The position numbers were made by a program, and so were the translations under genes. From Mycolicibacterium sp. (lineage in GTDB: Bacteria; Actinomycetota; Actinomycetes; Mycobacteriales; Mycobacteriaceae), in the NCBI GenBank assembly GCA_020637165.1, contig JACJWN010000003.1, positions 248,001-312,000 on the forward strand: a DNA stretch of 64,000 nucleotides, given 5' to 3'. The notes below the pieces were generated by a model. It searched no databases and had not been told where the DNA came from. It saw only the letters and a list, made by a program, of their open reading frames with translations. Numbering within the stretch: the stretch's first letter is position 1; each line of letters opens with the position of its first letter. Shown here one piece after another: positions 1-8,424 of the stretch.

Positions 1-713
1 GCCAGGGTGGCTTGCCCCGCGTGCAGCACGCCGCCGCACCAGCCGAGTTCGGGGTGATCCACATGAACGTTCAAGCCGGTGTCGGGCGACTCGATCAGGA
101 CAGTGGGCCGGAAGCGCCGGAGATCGAAGTCCGAGTCGGGCGCCAGCGCGGCCATGGTTCGCAACGCCCGGTCGGTGAGCAGGTGCACCGGGTAGGCGTC
201 GACATAGCTGCCGATCGGGGTGGCATACCGGGTTATCTCGGCGAGCTTGCGCACCGGGAACATCGACAGGTCCGGCAGCGGTTCATCGGGCCCGAGCCCG
301 AAGATGGTTCGTAAATCGGTCTTGGTGGCCTTCGGGCCGCGGTACTGGTCACGGTCGGCGATCGGCGGCAGCGCTCGCAGTTCGACCTCCCGGTCGAGGC
401 ATTCCGACAATGCCCGGTGCACCGCCGGATCGGCGCTGGAGATCTCCCGGCCGTCGGGGAGTCCGATAATCACCTCGGGCGCGTTCCCGGGTCCGGCGTT
501 CGGCGGCGGGGTGTCGGCATATCGGGCTGTGCACCACAACAGCCGGGGCAGCCGCTTGGCGTTGGTGGTGGCGCCCAGTTCGACATCGCGGACCGCCCAG
601 GTCCGATCAGCATGCAGACCCAATTCGCCGATCTGCGCGCTCGACACCCGTTCGCCCGCCATCGACTTGACCGGGTATCGCCAAATGGAGACGATGCGGC
701 CGACCTCACCCAT
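1..713 (-). CDS. MOSC-domain protein, 3' end cut by window edge
   Basis: Reading the minus strand from the ATG at 713-711 gives an uninterrupted 237-codon frame that runs off the window, so the C-terminus is missing. The product begins MGEVGRIVSIWRYPVKSM, the typical opening of the MOSC N-terminal beta-barrel (the RYPVKS motif), and continues with GLHADRTWAV and, near the edge, FDLRRFRPTVLI, which fits the start of the MOSC sulfur-carrier domain. Family members bind or transfer sulfur for molybdenum-cofactor or pyridoxal-type chemistry; some act in N-hydroxylated substrate reduction. The conserved MOSC cysteine would be expected near or beyond the visible end (a Cys lies in the GWCGGVLH stretch). 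The specific substrate is unknown. Confidence 0.8.
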   Translation of the reverse strand, partial: MGEVGRIVSIWRYPVKSMAGERVSSAQIGELGLHADRTWAVRDVELGATTNAKRLPRLLWCTARYADTPPPNAGPGNAPEVIIGLPDGREISSADPAVHRALSECLDREVELRALPPIADRDQYRGPKATKTDLRTIFGLGPDEPLPDLSMFPVRKLAEITRYATPIGSYVDAYPVHLLTDRALRTMAALAPDSDFDLRRFRPTVLIESPDTGLNVHVDHPELGWCGGVLHAGQATL

Positions 714-846
714 GACCCGACACTACGCTGACCCGGCACTGGACCCGCATCACCCGATCACCCCCACTGGTTTTGGCCCACACCCCGGCCAGTGCCACTA
801 TTGATCGTCAACTTTTGCCGCAGCGGAAGGCGCCAGGGCCACAGCG

Positions 847-1770
847 ATGTACGACCAAGCCACCGGATGGGATACCGGCACCGACACCCAGGACGTGGGA
901 AGCCGTATCGACCCGGTACTGGCCCGCAGCTGGCTGCTGGTCAACGGCGCCCAGTACGAAAAGTTCGCGCCCGCCGCGCAATCGCGCGCCGACATCGTCG
1001 TGCTCGACATCGAGGATGCGGTGGCCCCGAAGGGCAAGTCGGCGGCGCGGGAGAACGTGGTGCGCTGGATGGGCGAGGGTAACAACGACTGGGTGCGGGT
1101 GAACGGATTCGGAACCCAATTCTGGGCCGACGACCTCGCGATGCTGGCCGACACCTCTGTCGGCGGGGTGATGCTGGCGATGGTGGAGTCCGTCGACCAC
1201 GTCACCGAGACGGCCAAGCGGCTGCCGAACGTGCCGATCGTCGCCCTCGTCGAAACCGCCCGCGGGCTGGAGCGCATCACTGAGATCGCCTCTGCAAAGG
1301 GCACATTCCGGCTGGCGTTCGGCATCGGTGACTTCCGCCGCGACACCGGATTCGGCGAGAACCCGACGACCCTGGCCTACGCCCGCTCGCGGTTCACTAT
1401 CGCCGCCAAGGCGGCACACCTGCCCGGCGCCATCGACGGCCCTACCGTTGGTTCCAGTGCCCTGAAGCTCAGCGAGGCGACCGCTGTGTCAGCGGAGTTC
1501 GGCATGACGGGCAAGATCTGCCTGACCCCCGACCAGTGCCCCAACGTCAACGAGGGACTCTCCCCGTCGCAGGAGGAGATCAGCTGGGCAAAGGAGTTCT
1601 TCGCCGAATACGAGCGCGACGGTGGGGAGATCCGCAATGGTTCGGATCTGCCGCGTATCGCCCGCGCCACCAAGATCCTCAACCTGGCCCGCTCCTACGG
1701 AATCGAGGTCTCGGAGTTCGACGACCAGGCGGTACACGTACCGGCACCGTCGGACACCTATCACTACTGA
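847..1770 (+). CDS. HpcH/HpaI aldolase / citrate lyase beta-subunit-like (CitE-like) protein
   Basis: A 307-residue protein of the CitE-like family of TIM-barrel C-C lyases, which cleave or form bonds of acyl-CoA esters with Mg2+. Family landmarks are SRADIVVLDIEDAVAPKGK (residues 45-65, metal-site acidic cluster), ALVETARGLERI (about 135-146) and FGIGDFRRDTG (about 158-168). Length is normal for stand-alone CitE paralogues; no citrate lyase alpha or gamma subunit lies nearby, so it is unlikely to be classical citrate lyase. The M. tuberculosis relative Rv2498c acts on beta-hydroxyacyl-CoA, a possible model. It is convergent with the aminotransferase downstream. The ATG at 847 is taken as the start; its ribosome binding site is weak. 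Confidence 0.8.
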   Translation: MYDQATGWDTGTDTQDVGSRIDPVLARSWLLVNGAQYEKFAPAAQSRADIVVLDIEDAVAPKGKSAARENVVRWMGEGNNDWVRVNGFGTQFWADDLAMLADTSVGGVMLAMVESVDHVTETAKRLPNVPIVALVETARGLERITEIASAKGTFRLAFGIGDFRRDTGFGENPTTLAYARSRFTIAAKAAHLPGAIDGPTVGSSALKLSEATAVSAEFGMTGKICLTPDQCPNVNEGLSPSQEEISWAKEFFAEYERDGGEIRNGSDLPRIARATKILNLARSYGIEVSEFDDQAVHVPAPSDTYHY

Positions 1771-2145
1771 GGCGGTCCGGCGTTCAGACCCCTCAACCAA
1801 GCCGGCGGACCACAGTCCGAGAGTTATGACGGCCTGGCACGGCCTCGGTGGGGCGGTGCAATCCCGGCGGCTGAGCCGCCGGTTCGGCACTGTGGTCGTG
1901 GACATCTCCTCTGCGCGTCTACGACAGATCACCGCCGTAGGGTTCGCCGGCGAACAGGAACGCATCGACCTCGGTTTCGCCCTAATGCGGACAATATTGT
2001 TCGCCGGGACAGCGACGGACCCGGCAGAACCCGCCGCCGGCTGACCCATTGGGCCGTCGTCGCCGGAGGCGCGCTGATCGCGCTGAACGTCCTGGTCTGT
2101 CTGGGCCTGCCGTTCTTCGCGCTGACTCAGAACGCCCACCCGTAA
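1771..2145 (+). pseudogene. Open frame after citE-like stop encoding one membrane segment; no canonical start
   Basis: This 407-base gap contains an open frame in the same phase as the preceding gene, directly after its TGA, ending with TAA at 2143-2145. It has no in-frame ATG, GTG or TTG. Its last 34 residues are a convincing transmembrane helix (THWAVVAGGALIALNVLVCL, then GLPFFALTQNAHP) preceded by an Arg-rich stretch. An ATT at 1996 could start a 49-residue membrane protein. Alternatively this is the 3' end of a decayed gene, or stop-codon readthrough adds a tail to the CitE-like protein. In another frame an ATG at 1826 opens a 72-codon ORF with no recognisable features. I cannot decide among these. 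Confidence 0.25.
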
Positions 2146-2181
2146 CTGACCGGGCCGCAATTACCGGCCGCGCGCGGTCAG
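2146..2181. terminator. Hairpin between convergent citE-like and aminotransferase genes
   Basis: CTGACCG at 2146-2152 and CGGTCAG at 2175-2181 form a perfect outer stem, with GGCCG and CGGCC as an inner stem separated by a small GC bulge. The structure covers the stop codon of the aminotransferase. There is no clear U-run, as is common in actinobacteria. It is likely a bidirectional transcription end. Confidence 0.4.
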
Positions 2182-3590
2182 CTCTTGACGTGACGGTCGG
2201 CCACGTCGAGTGCCGCATCGAGAATCGCCAAGCCTTCGGCCACCTCGGTGTCGGTCACGTTGCACGGCGGGCAGACGTGGATGCGGTTGTAGTTGGCGAA
2301 GGGCAGCAAGCCGCCCGACTTGCACGCCGCGATGACGGCATTCATCGCCGGACTGGATGCTCCGTACGGCGCCAGCGGCTCCCCGGTCGCGGGATCCGAG
2401 ACCAACTCGATCGCCCAGAACACACCGAGCCCGCGCACCTCACCGACCGAAGGATGTTTGTCGGCGAGCTCACGCAAACCCGGGCCGAGCACCTGCTCGC
2501 CGATACGGGCCGCGTTGGCAACCATGCTCTCATCCTCCATGGCGTTGATGGTCGCCACGGCGGCGGCACAGGCCAACGGATGTCCGGAATAGGTCAGCCC
2601 ACCGGGATAGGGCCGGTCGGCGAAGGTGGAGTAGATGGCGTCGTTGATCGCCACCCCGCCGAGTGGCACATAACCTGACGTCACGCCCTTGGCGAAGGTG
2701 ATCAGGTCGGGCACCACATCGAAATTCTCGATGGCGAACCATTTTCCGGTGCGCCCGAAACCGGCCATCACCTCGTCAGCGATGAAGACGATGCCGTGCC
2801 GGTCGCAGATCTCCCGTACCCCTGCCATGTAGCCGGGCGGGGGGACCATGATGCCGGCGGTTCCGGGCACCGATTCCAGGATGATCGCCGCAATCGTGGC
2901 GGGACCCTCGTGCTCGACGAGGCGCTCGAGGTAGTCCAGTGCCCGCTCGGATTCTTGTTGCTCGGTTTCGGCGTGGAACGACGAGCGGTACAGGAACGGC
3001 CCGTTGAAGTGGACGACGCCGGCGCTGCCGTGGTCGCTGGCGTACCGGCGCGGGTCACCGGTGAGGTTGATCGCCGTCTCGGTACCGCCGTGGTAGGAGC
3101 GGTAGCGGGAGAGCACCTTGCGCCGGCCGGTGTGCAGCCGGGCCATCCGCACGGCGTGCTCGACGGCATCAGCGCCGGCATTGGTGAAGAACACATGATT
3201 CAGATCGCCCGGGGTCCGTTCGGCGATCAGCCGGGCGGCCTCCGAGCGGGCGGCGTTGACGTGCTGGGGTGCGATCGTGCACAGCTTGGCCGCCTGATCG
3301 GCGATCGCGGCGACGACCTTGGGGTGCTGATGGCCGATATTGGTGAACACCAGCTGCCCGGAGAAGTCGAGCAGCTTGTTGCCGTCGCCATCCCACACAT
3401 AGGCGCCCTCAGCGGCCACGATCGTCATCGGTGTGATCTGCGCCTGAGCCGACCAGGAGTGGAAGACGTGCCGACGGTCGAGTTCGTAGGCGCGCCGGCC
3501 CTCGGCGATGGCGGTGTCGCGGTCCTGCCCGCTCGGGAGTGCATGCGCGGTCGCAGCGGGTTCTGTCGCTGCGGGTTCAGTCACGGTCAT
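2178..3590 (-). CDS. Class III PLP-dependent aminotransferase (beta-alanine/GABA-pyruvate type)
   Basis: A 470-residue fold-type I aminotransferase. Visible landmarks are the PLP-phosphate glycine loop FFTNAGADAVEHA (about 133-146), SRYRSYHGGT (about 160-170), the aspartate that pairs with the pyridine nitrogen in FIADEVMAGFGRTGKW (about 268-284), and the Schiff-base lysine in ITFAKGVTSGYVPLGG (about 295-312). Family members move an omega-amino group to pyruvate or 2-oxoglutarate, for example in beta-alanine, GABA or polyamine breakdown. The first 20 residues are Ala/Thr-rich and may be dispensable. The gene stands alone on its strand; the divergent neighbour is the RipD-like gene. Exact substrate cannot be read from sequence. 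Confidence 0.88.
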   Translation of the reverse strand: MTVTEPAATEPAATAHALPSGQDRDTAIAEGRRAYELDRRHVFHSWSAQAQITPMTIVAAEGAYVWDGDGNKLLDFSGQLVFTNIGHQHPKVVAAIADQAAKLCTIAPQHVNAARSEAARLIAERTPGDLNHVFFTNAGADAVEHAVRMARLHTGRRKVLSRYRSYHGGTETAINLTGDPRRYASDHGSAGVVHFNGPFLYRSSFHAETEQQESERALDYLERLVEHEGPATIAAIILESVPGTAGIMVPPPGYMAGVREICDRHGIVFIADEVMAGFGRTGKWFAIENFDVVPDLITFAKGVTSGYVPLGGVAINDAIYSTFADRPYPGGLTYSGHPLACAAAVATINAMEDESMVANAARIGEQVLGPGLRELADKHPSVGEVRGLGVFWAIELVSDPATGEPLAPYGASSPAMNAVIAACKSGGLLPFANYNRIHVCPPCNVTDTEVAEGLAILDAALDVADRHVKS

Positions 3591-3840
3591 GGGCGCGAAG
3601 TCTACCGACCTTCCGGCCGCACCTCGTAGGCCACTTTTCAGCCACGTTCAGGTTCGCCGACAGCACTGTTGGGTCACGGTTTGGCAAAGCGCCCTGCGCC
3701 GATCCGTCGACGGGTAGTAGCCGGGAATCCGTTGTTGTAAAAGTGGTTGTAGTGACTGATGTGGTTCGGGCTCTCTGCGCTCAGCGCCACTTCAGCAACA
3801 CCGACAGCAACATCGAACAAACGAAAGAAGTGGAGTGAAC

Positions 3841-4335
3841 ATGAAGCGCATGGGTGCGGCCGTGGTCGGCCTGGTGCTGCTCTTGATGACGGCCATGCTG
3901 GGACCCTCCCAGGCCGCAGCGGCCCCGGTTTCGGTCTCCCGGGAACAGGCCGTCAAGTACGTGATCGAACGGGGTCTCGCCCAGCGCGGCGTGCCGTACT
4001 CGTGGGGCGGCGGGGGTATCGACGGGCCCAGCCTCGGAAACGGCCCAGGTGCCACGATCGTCGGCTTCGACGCCTCTGGGCTCATCCAGTACATCTACGC
4101 CGGCGTCAACGCCAAGCTGCCGCGGTCTTCGGGGGCGATGTACAACGTGGGCCAGAAGGTCACACCTGCACAGGCGTTGCCGGCCGACCTGATCTTCTAC
4201 GGACCAGAGGGTACGCAGAGCGTTTCAATGTTCCTGGGTAACAACCAGATGCTGGAGGTGACCGATACCGGCGTCGCGGTCTCACCCGTGCGAACCGCCG
4301 ACATGGCTCCCTATCTGGTGCGCATCATCGCCTGA
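3841..4335 (+). CDS. ripD: RipD-like secreted NlpC/P60 protein lacking the catalytic Cys and His
   Basis: A 164-residue exported protein. Residues 1-30 are a signal peptide ending AAAAP; the rest is one NlpC/P60 domain (REQAVKYVIERGLAQRGVPYSWGGGG onward). In active peptidases the nucleophile lies in a D-C-S-G-L motif; here residue 78 is Ala (FDASGLIQY). The histidine expected before the VGIYLG-like strand is Ser at residue 127 (QSVSMFLGNNQML). The same double substitution is known for M. tuberculosis RipD (Rv1566c), which binds peptidoglycan without hydrolysing it. The C-terminal tail of Rv1566c is absent. ATG 3841 is chosen because GGAG at 3832-3835 sits 5 bases upstream; an in-frame GTG at 3835 would add two residues. 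Confidence 0.85.
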   Translation: MKRMGAAVVGLVLLLMTAMLGPSQAAAAPVSVSREQAVKYVIERGLAQRGVPYSWGGGGIDGPSLGNGPGATIVGFDASGLIQYIYAGVNAKLPRSSGAMYNVGQKVTPAQALPADLIFYGPEGTQSVSMFLGNNQMLEVTDTGVAVSPVRTADMAPYLVRIIA

Positions 4336-4372
4336 GCCGACAAGAGAACGCAGGTGCGAGCCCGCGGCCCGG

Positions 4373-4666
4373 TTACGCGCAGTCGGTGCAGATCGACGTG
4401 CCACCGCGGCCGCGGGCCAGCCTGCTTCGGTGGTGGACCAGAAAACAGCTGCTGCAGGTGAACTCGTCGGCCCGCTTGGGAATCACCCGCACGACAAGTT
4501 CCTCGCCGGAAAGATCAGCGCCGGGCAGATCATAGGAGTCCGCCGAGTCGGAATCGTCGCTGTCCACCGTGGCGGGGGAGTCTTTGCGCCGCCCGGTGAG
4601 CTCGGCCAGCGGCTCGTCGTCGGTCTCAACCGATGTCCGACGAGGTGCGTCGTAGTCAACGGTCAT
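4373..4666 (-). CDS. DUF4193 family small zinc-ribbon protein
   Basis: A 97-residue acidic protein. The N-terminal 60 residues are rich in Asp and Ser and probably disordered; the C-terminus carries two CxxC pairs (FTCSSCFLVHHRSRL and ICTDCA) spaced as a zinc ribbon. This architecture is the DUF4193 family, universal in actinobacteria, with a paralogue in M. tuberculosis around Rv2699c. Function is unknown; zinc-ribbon folds of this size often touch RNA polymerase or nucleic acid. The start at 4666 follows GAAAGG at about 4675-4680 on the minus strand. It converges with ripD. Confidence 0.85.
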   Translation of the reverse strand: MTVDYDAPRRTSVETDDEPLAELTGRRKDSPATVDSDDSDSADSYDLPGADLSGEELVVRVIPKRADEFTCSSCFLVHHRSRLARGRGGTSICTDCA

Positions 4667-4779
4667 GGGTTCGCGCCTTTCCGGTCCCGGTTCGCTGCCG
4701 TCACCCCGAATCGACGTGCCGGTCGAATGTCGAGCTATTCCCGAAGGACCGCGGTACTAAACACGGCGGGTACGGGTAC

Positions 4780-5568
4780 TCAGATCCGCCAGAGTGATTC
4801 CTGGGCGACACTGGCCACCAGGGCGCCCGCGCTGTCGCTGATCGACCCGAAGGCCAGCCCGCGAGCGTCGTTGTGGCTGACGGCCACCGCGTCATAGCAA
4901 TGCCACTGGTGCGGATCGACCGGCCGGTGCAACCACAATGCATGATCGAGGCTGGCGGCGCCGCCGGGCCCAGGCTCGTAGCGGCCGGGCGGGCGGGCGA
5001 CGGAAACCATGCCGATATCGGAGACGAACGTCAGCGCGCAGGCCCGCACCAGCGGGTCGTCCTCGATGGGTTCGGAGGAGCGGAACCAGAACGGTTGGGC
5101 AGGCCATTGCGGCCGTAGGCCGGCCGCCACCCGGGTCTCGAAGTGACCCATCCATCCCTCCGGGGGCTTGACGACGGAGGTGGCCTCGGCCAGCGGTAGC
5201 CGCGGACAAGCGGGGCGGTGCCAGTCCAAGGTCTCCTCCGGCCGGTGAAAGGAGACCAGCATCTCGAAGATCGGCACGTCCTCCTGGCTGGCCGTGACCC
5301 GACGGGTGGCGAAGGAGCGCCCGTCACGGGTCGTCTCGACGTCGTAGTCGACGTCGACACCGACCCGGCCTCCCCGGATGAAGTAGGCGTGCAACGACTG
5401 GGGCAGCCGGCTGGGATCGACTGTCGCACCGGCGGCAGCCAGCGCCTGGGCCGCGATCAGTCCGCCAAACAGACGCGGACCGGCGCCGAAAGCGTTCGAT
5501 GTCCGAAAGCTGCCGCTGCCGTGACCAACGGGCTGCAGCTCCACCAGTCGGGCGATCCAACTCGGCAT
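4780..5568 (-). CDS. tesB: TesB-like acyl-CoA thioesterase
   Basis: A 262-residue double-hotdog acyl-CoA thioesterase. The N-terminal hotdog includes FRTSNAFGAGPRLFGGLIAAQ and the HAYFIRGG helix; the second domain holds FVSDIGMVSV and ends with ASVAQESLWR, the Gln-containing C-terminus typical of TesB. The enzyme hydrolyses acyl-CoA to free acid and CoA. The frame is open to 5619, but ATG 5568 (MPSWIARLVELQP) is chosen because it matches the family's usual opening and leaves room for a promoter shared with the divergent fatty-acyl-AMP ligase at 5634. That arrangement suggests a common lipid-related role: release of fatty acids by one enzyme, activation by the other. Confidence 0.85.
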   Translation of the reverse strand: MPSWIARLVELQPVGHGSGSFRTSNAFGAGPRLFGGLIAAQALAAAGATVDPSRLPQSLHAYFIRGGRVGVDVDYDVETTRDGRSFATRRVTASQEDVPIFEMLVSFHRPEETLDWHRPACPRLPLAEATSVVKPPEGWMGHFETRVAAGLRPQWPAQPFWFRSSEPIEDDPLVRACALTFVSDIGMVSVARPPGRYEPGPGGAASLDHALWLHRPVDPHQWHCYDAVAVSHNDARGLAFGSISDSAGALVASVAQESLWRI

Positions 5569-5633
5569 GCTTCTCCAGCGACTCAGGCGGTGGGGACCGG
5601 CCCACGATAGCCCCCGCACATAGACTGCTCGTC

Positions 5634-7460
5634 ATGGAGCGGGCCCGTGGGCAGGACTTCGACGCTCCGGAGGGCCTGCTGGATATCGAAGACTGCGTGG
5701 ATGCAGACGGCGAGATCGCCCTGCCGCCGGACACCACTCTGGTTTCACTGATCGACCGCAATGTCGCCAACGTCGGAGGGACGGTCGCCTACCGATTCCT
5801 GGACTTCGCTCGATCCGAAGACGACGTCGCGGAGATCACCTGGACTCAGCTCGACGCCAGGATTCGCGCCATCGGAGCGCGGATCCAGCAGAGCGTGGGA
5901 CGCGCCGAGCGGGTGGCGATTCTGGCTCCCCAGGGCCTCGACTATGTTGCATCCTTCTTCGCCGCGCTCAAGGCCGGCACCATCGCGGTGCCGCTGTTCG
6001 CGCCGGAACTGCCCGGCCATGCCGAGCGGCTCGAGGTGGCCCTCGCCGACGCCGCACCGGCCGTCCTGCTGACCACCCGGTCCGCCACTGAGGCCGTCGA
6101 GGAGTTCCTGCGCAAACTGCCCGGGCCCACCCCGCCGTTGATCGTCGTCGACGAGATCCCGGATTCCGCCCGAGACGAGTTCACCCCCGTCGACATCGCG
6201 ATCGACGACGTCTCCCATCTCCAGTACACGTCCGGGGCCACCCGGGCACCGGTCGGCATCGAGATCACCCATCGGGCGTTCCTGACCAACCTCGCCCAGA
6301 TGATCCTGTCCATCGATCTCCTCAATCGAAACACCCACGGCGTCAGCTGGTTACCGCTCTACCACGACATGGGTCTGTCGATGATCGGGTTCCCTGCGAC
6401 GTACGGCGGGCACTCGACGCTGATGGCTCCCACGGCCTTCGTCCGCCGGCCGCATCGCTGGATCAAGGCGCTCTCGGACGCGTCCCGGGAGGGCCGCGTG
6501 GTGACCGCCGCACCGAATTTCGCCTACGAGTGGGCGGCTCAGCGCGGCAAGCCCGCACCGGGTGAGGACATCGACCTGTCCAATGTCGTGATGATCATCG
6601 GTTCGGAGCCGGTCAGCATGGCTGCCATCGACCGGTTCAACGAAGTCTTCGGGCCCTACGGCCTGCCGGCCACCGCGATCAAACCGTCCTACGGCATCGC
6701 CGAGGCCACCCTGTTTATCGCGAACATCACCCCCGGGGCTCGCGCCGAGGCGACCTACTTCGACGGTGAGAGACTCGCCGCCGGACAGGCGGTGAAGGTC
6801 AGGCCCGATACCCCGGGCGCTGTCGCCCATGTGTCCTGCGGTGTCGTGGCGCGAAGCCTTCGGGCGGTGGTAGTGAACCCGGACACCGCCGAGGAACTGC
6901 CCGACGGCTCGGTGGGCGAATTCTGGCTGCACGGCGACAACGTCGGGCGGGGTTACTGGGGACAACCCGAACAGACCAGGCTGGCTTTCGGAGCGCGACT
7001 GGCAGCGCGACTGCCCGAGTCAAGCCGCGCCGAGGGGGTGGCGCCGGAGGCCGACTGGCTGCGGACCGGCGACTTGGGGATGTTCGTCGACGGCGAACTG
7101 TACGTCACCGGACGCATCGTGGATCTGATGACCATCGAGGGCCGCACGCTGTATCCGCAGGACGTCGAAGCCACCGTCGCCGACGCGTCACCGCTGGTGC
7201 GTCGCGGCTACGTCACTGCCTTCACCGCGCCAGATCTGGTGATCGTCGCCGAACGGGCGCCGGGCACGACCCGGTCCGACCCGCAGCCGGCGATCGAGGA
7301 GATCCGTGCCGCGGTGTCCCACCGCCACGGTGTCCACCCTGCGGAGGTCATCCTGGTTCCGGCCGGCGCGATTCCCCGGACCACCAGCGGCAAATTGGCA
7401 CGGCGCGCCTGCCGCAGCGCCTATCTGGCTGGGACGCTGCAGGGCAAGGTGAGGCAGTGA
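5634..7460 (+). CDS. Fatty-acyl-AMP ligase (FadD-type FAAL)
   Basis: A 608-residue adenylate-forming enzyme. Motifs: the P-loop LQYTSGATRAPVGI (about 202-216), SWLPLYHDMGL (about 237-248, characteristic of FAALs), PSYGIAEATLFIA (about 349-361), the TGDLGMFVDGELYVTGR hinge (about 480-497) and IPRTTSGKLARR with the catalytic Lys near the C-terminus. Mycobacterial FAALs activate fatty acids as acyl-AMP and hand them to polyketide synthases or acyl carriers for lipid assembly; no PKS is nearby. The ATG at 5634 is preferred over upstream in-frame codons that lie in the tesB gene. The stop overlaps the next gene by one base (TGATG), so the two are translationally coupled. Confidence 0.88.
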   Translation: MERARGQDFDAPEGLLDIEDCVDADGEIALPPDTTLVSLIDRNVANVGGTVAYRFLDFARSEDDVAEITWTQLDARIRAIGARIQQSVGRAERVAILAPQGLDYVASFFAALKAGTIAVPLFAPELPGHAERLEVALADAAPAVLLTTRSATEAVEEFLRKLPGPTPPLIVVDEIPDSARDEFTPVDIAIDDVSHLQYTSGATRAPVGIEITHRAFLTNLAQMILSIDLLNRNTHGVSWLPLYHDMGLSMIGFPATYGGHSTLMAPTAFVRRPHRWIKALSDASREGRVVTAAPNFAYEWAAQRGKPAPGEDIDLSNVVMIIGSEPVSMAAIDRFNEVFGPYGLPATAIKPSYGIAEATLFIANITPGARAEATYFDGERLAAGQAVKVRPDTPGAVAHVSCGVVARSLRAVVVNPDTAEELPDGSVGEFWLHGDNVGRGYWGQPEQTRLAFGARLAARLPESSRAEGVAPEADWLRTGDLGMFVDGELYVTGRIVDLMTIEGRTLYPQDVEATVADASPLVRRGYVTAFTAPDLVIVAERAPGTTRSDPQPAIEEIRAAVSHRHGVHPAEVILVPAGAIPRTTSGKLARRACRSAYLAGTLQGKVRQ

Positions 7461-8422
7461 TGCTCACGCGCCTGATTGACCTCTACCGCCGCACCGGCGC
7501 CGACGTTCCGTTCGGAAACCCCTTGCCCTCGCACGGAACCGAGATGGAGGGCTGGTTCTGGCGGGTCTCCGATGAGGCGAGCGGCCGAGTCCTCGTCGCA
7601 CTCTGCAGTGTCAACCGGCATCCCACGGGGGACTGGTCGACTGCCGCGGTGGCAGTGCATCCCGGCCAGACCGTACGTGCCGCTGCACTTGGGGGTGCCG
7701 CGGCCCGACCCACGCCATTCACCGTCACCGCGGGCGATGACGCGGGAAGCTTCACCGTTGGCACGGATCGGGTGCGTTTCCGGCTCGGCGATCTGAGCCT
7801 GGACATGCGGCTCGGCGAACAGCTCACCTGGCCCAAGGCGTTCGGCGGAGGCGGGGTGTTCTCGGCGATCCCGTTTCTCAACCAGTACTGGCATCCTTAC
7901 TGCCTGGGCGGAAAGGCCAGCGGCACGGTCGAATACGGCGGCGAAAGCTGGAGTTTCGACGGCGCCAAGCTCTACGCCGAACGTAACTGGGGTGCCGGAT
8001 TCCCGCTGCGATGGTGGTGGGGACAGGCCCACGACTTCGGCGTCGACGATGTCTGCGTCGCCTTCTCCGGAGGTCTGCTGTCACTCGGTCCGATCGCTCG
8101 TGACGTCAACGGCATGGTGGTGCGGTTGGGCGACACGGTCATCCGCATGACGCCGCCCGTGCTGGTTCGCTCGAAGATCGGCGACGACCAGTGGCTGATT
8201 CGCGGGCGTTCGCTCCGCTATGAGATCGAACTGGCCGGTGACGGCAGGCATCTACCGCCGCATGTGCTGCCGGTGCCACTGCCCGGTGAGCGCCGCAATG
8301 TCGACACCGATTTCGAGCATCTCGGCGGAAGGCTGCGCTGCACGGTCCGGCGATCCGGCCGACTGCTGTTCGACGGAACGTCCGAACTGGTCGGCCTGGA
8401 GGTCGGCACCCGCCCGCAATAG
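7460..8422 (+). CDS. Tocopherol cyclase-like protein
   Basis: A 320-residue protein with the lipocalin-like double beta-barrel pattern of the tocopherol cyclase family: NQYWHPYCLGGKASGTVEYG (about 139-159) and the diagnostic FDGAKLYAERNWGAGFP followed by a Trp-rich RWWWGQAHDF (about 168-195). No signal peptide or membrane segment is evident. Plant and cyanobacterial members close the chromanol ring of tocopherol; mycobacteria are not known to make tocopherol, so the substrate is probably another lipid. Coupling to the FAAL by a one-base overlap suggests action on a lipid made from the activated fatty acid. An in-frame GTG at 7457 is a possible alternative start. It converges with ctpF, 2 bases apart. 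Confidence 0.7.
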   Translation: MLTRLIDLYRRTGADVPFGNPLPSHGTEMEGWFWRVSDEASGRVLVALCSVNRHPTGDWSTAAVAVHPGQTVRAAALGGAAARPTPFTVTAGDDAGSFTVGTDRVRFRLGDLSLDMRLGEQLTWPKAFGGGGVFSAIPFLNQYWHPYCLGGKASGTVEYGGESWSFDGAKLYAERNWGAGFPLRWWWGQAHDFGVDDVCVAFSGGLLSLGPIARDVNGMVVRLGDTVIRMTPPVLVRSKIGDDQWLIRGRSLRYEIELAGDGRHLPPHVLPVPLPGERRNVDTDFEHLGGRLRCTVRRSGRLLFDGTSELVGLEVGTRPQ

Positions 8423-8424
8423 CC

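Noticed and set aside
1826..2044. 72-codon ORF in the citE-aminotransferase gap
   Set aside because: It has an ATG but no ribosome binding site, no domain or membrane features, and overlaps the more natural membrane-helix frame.
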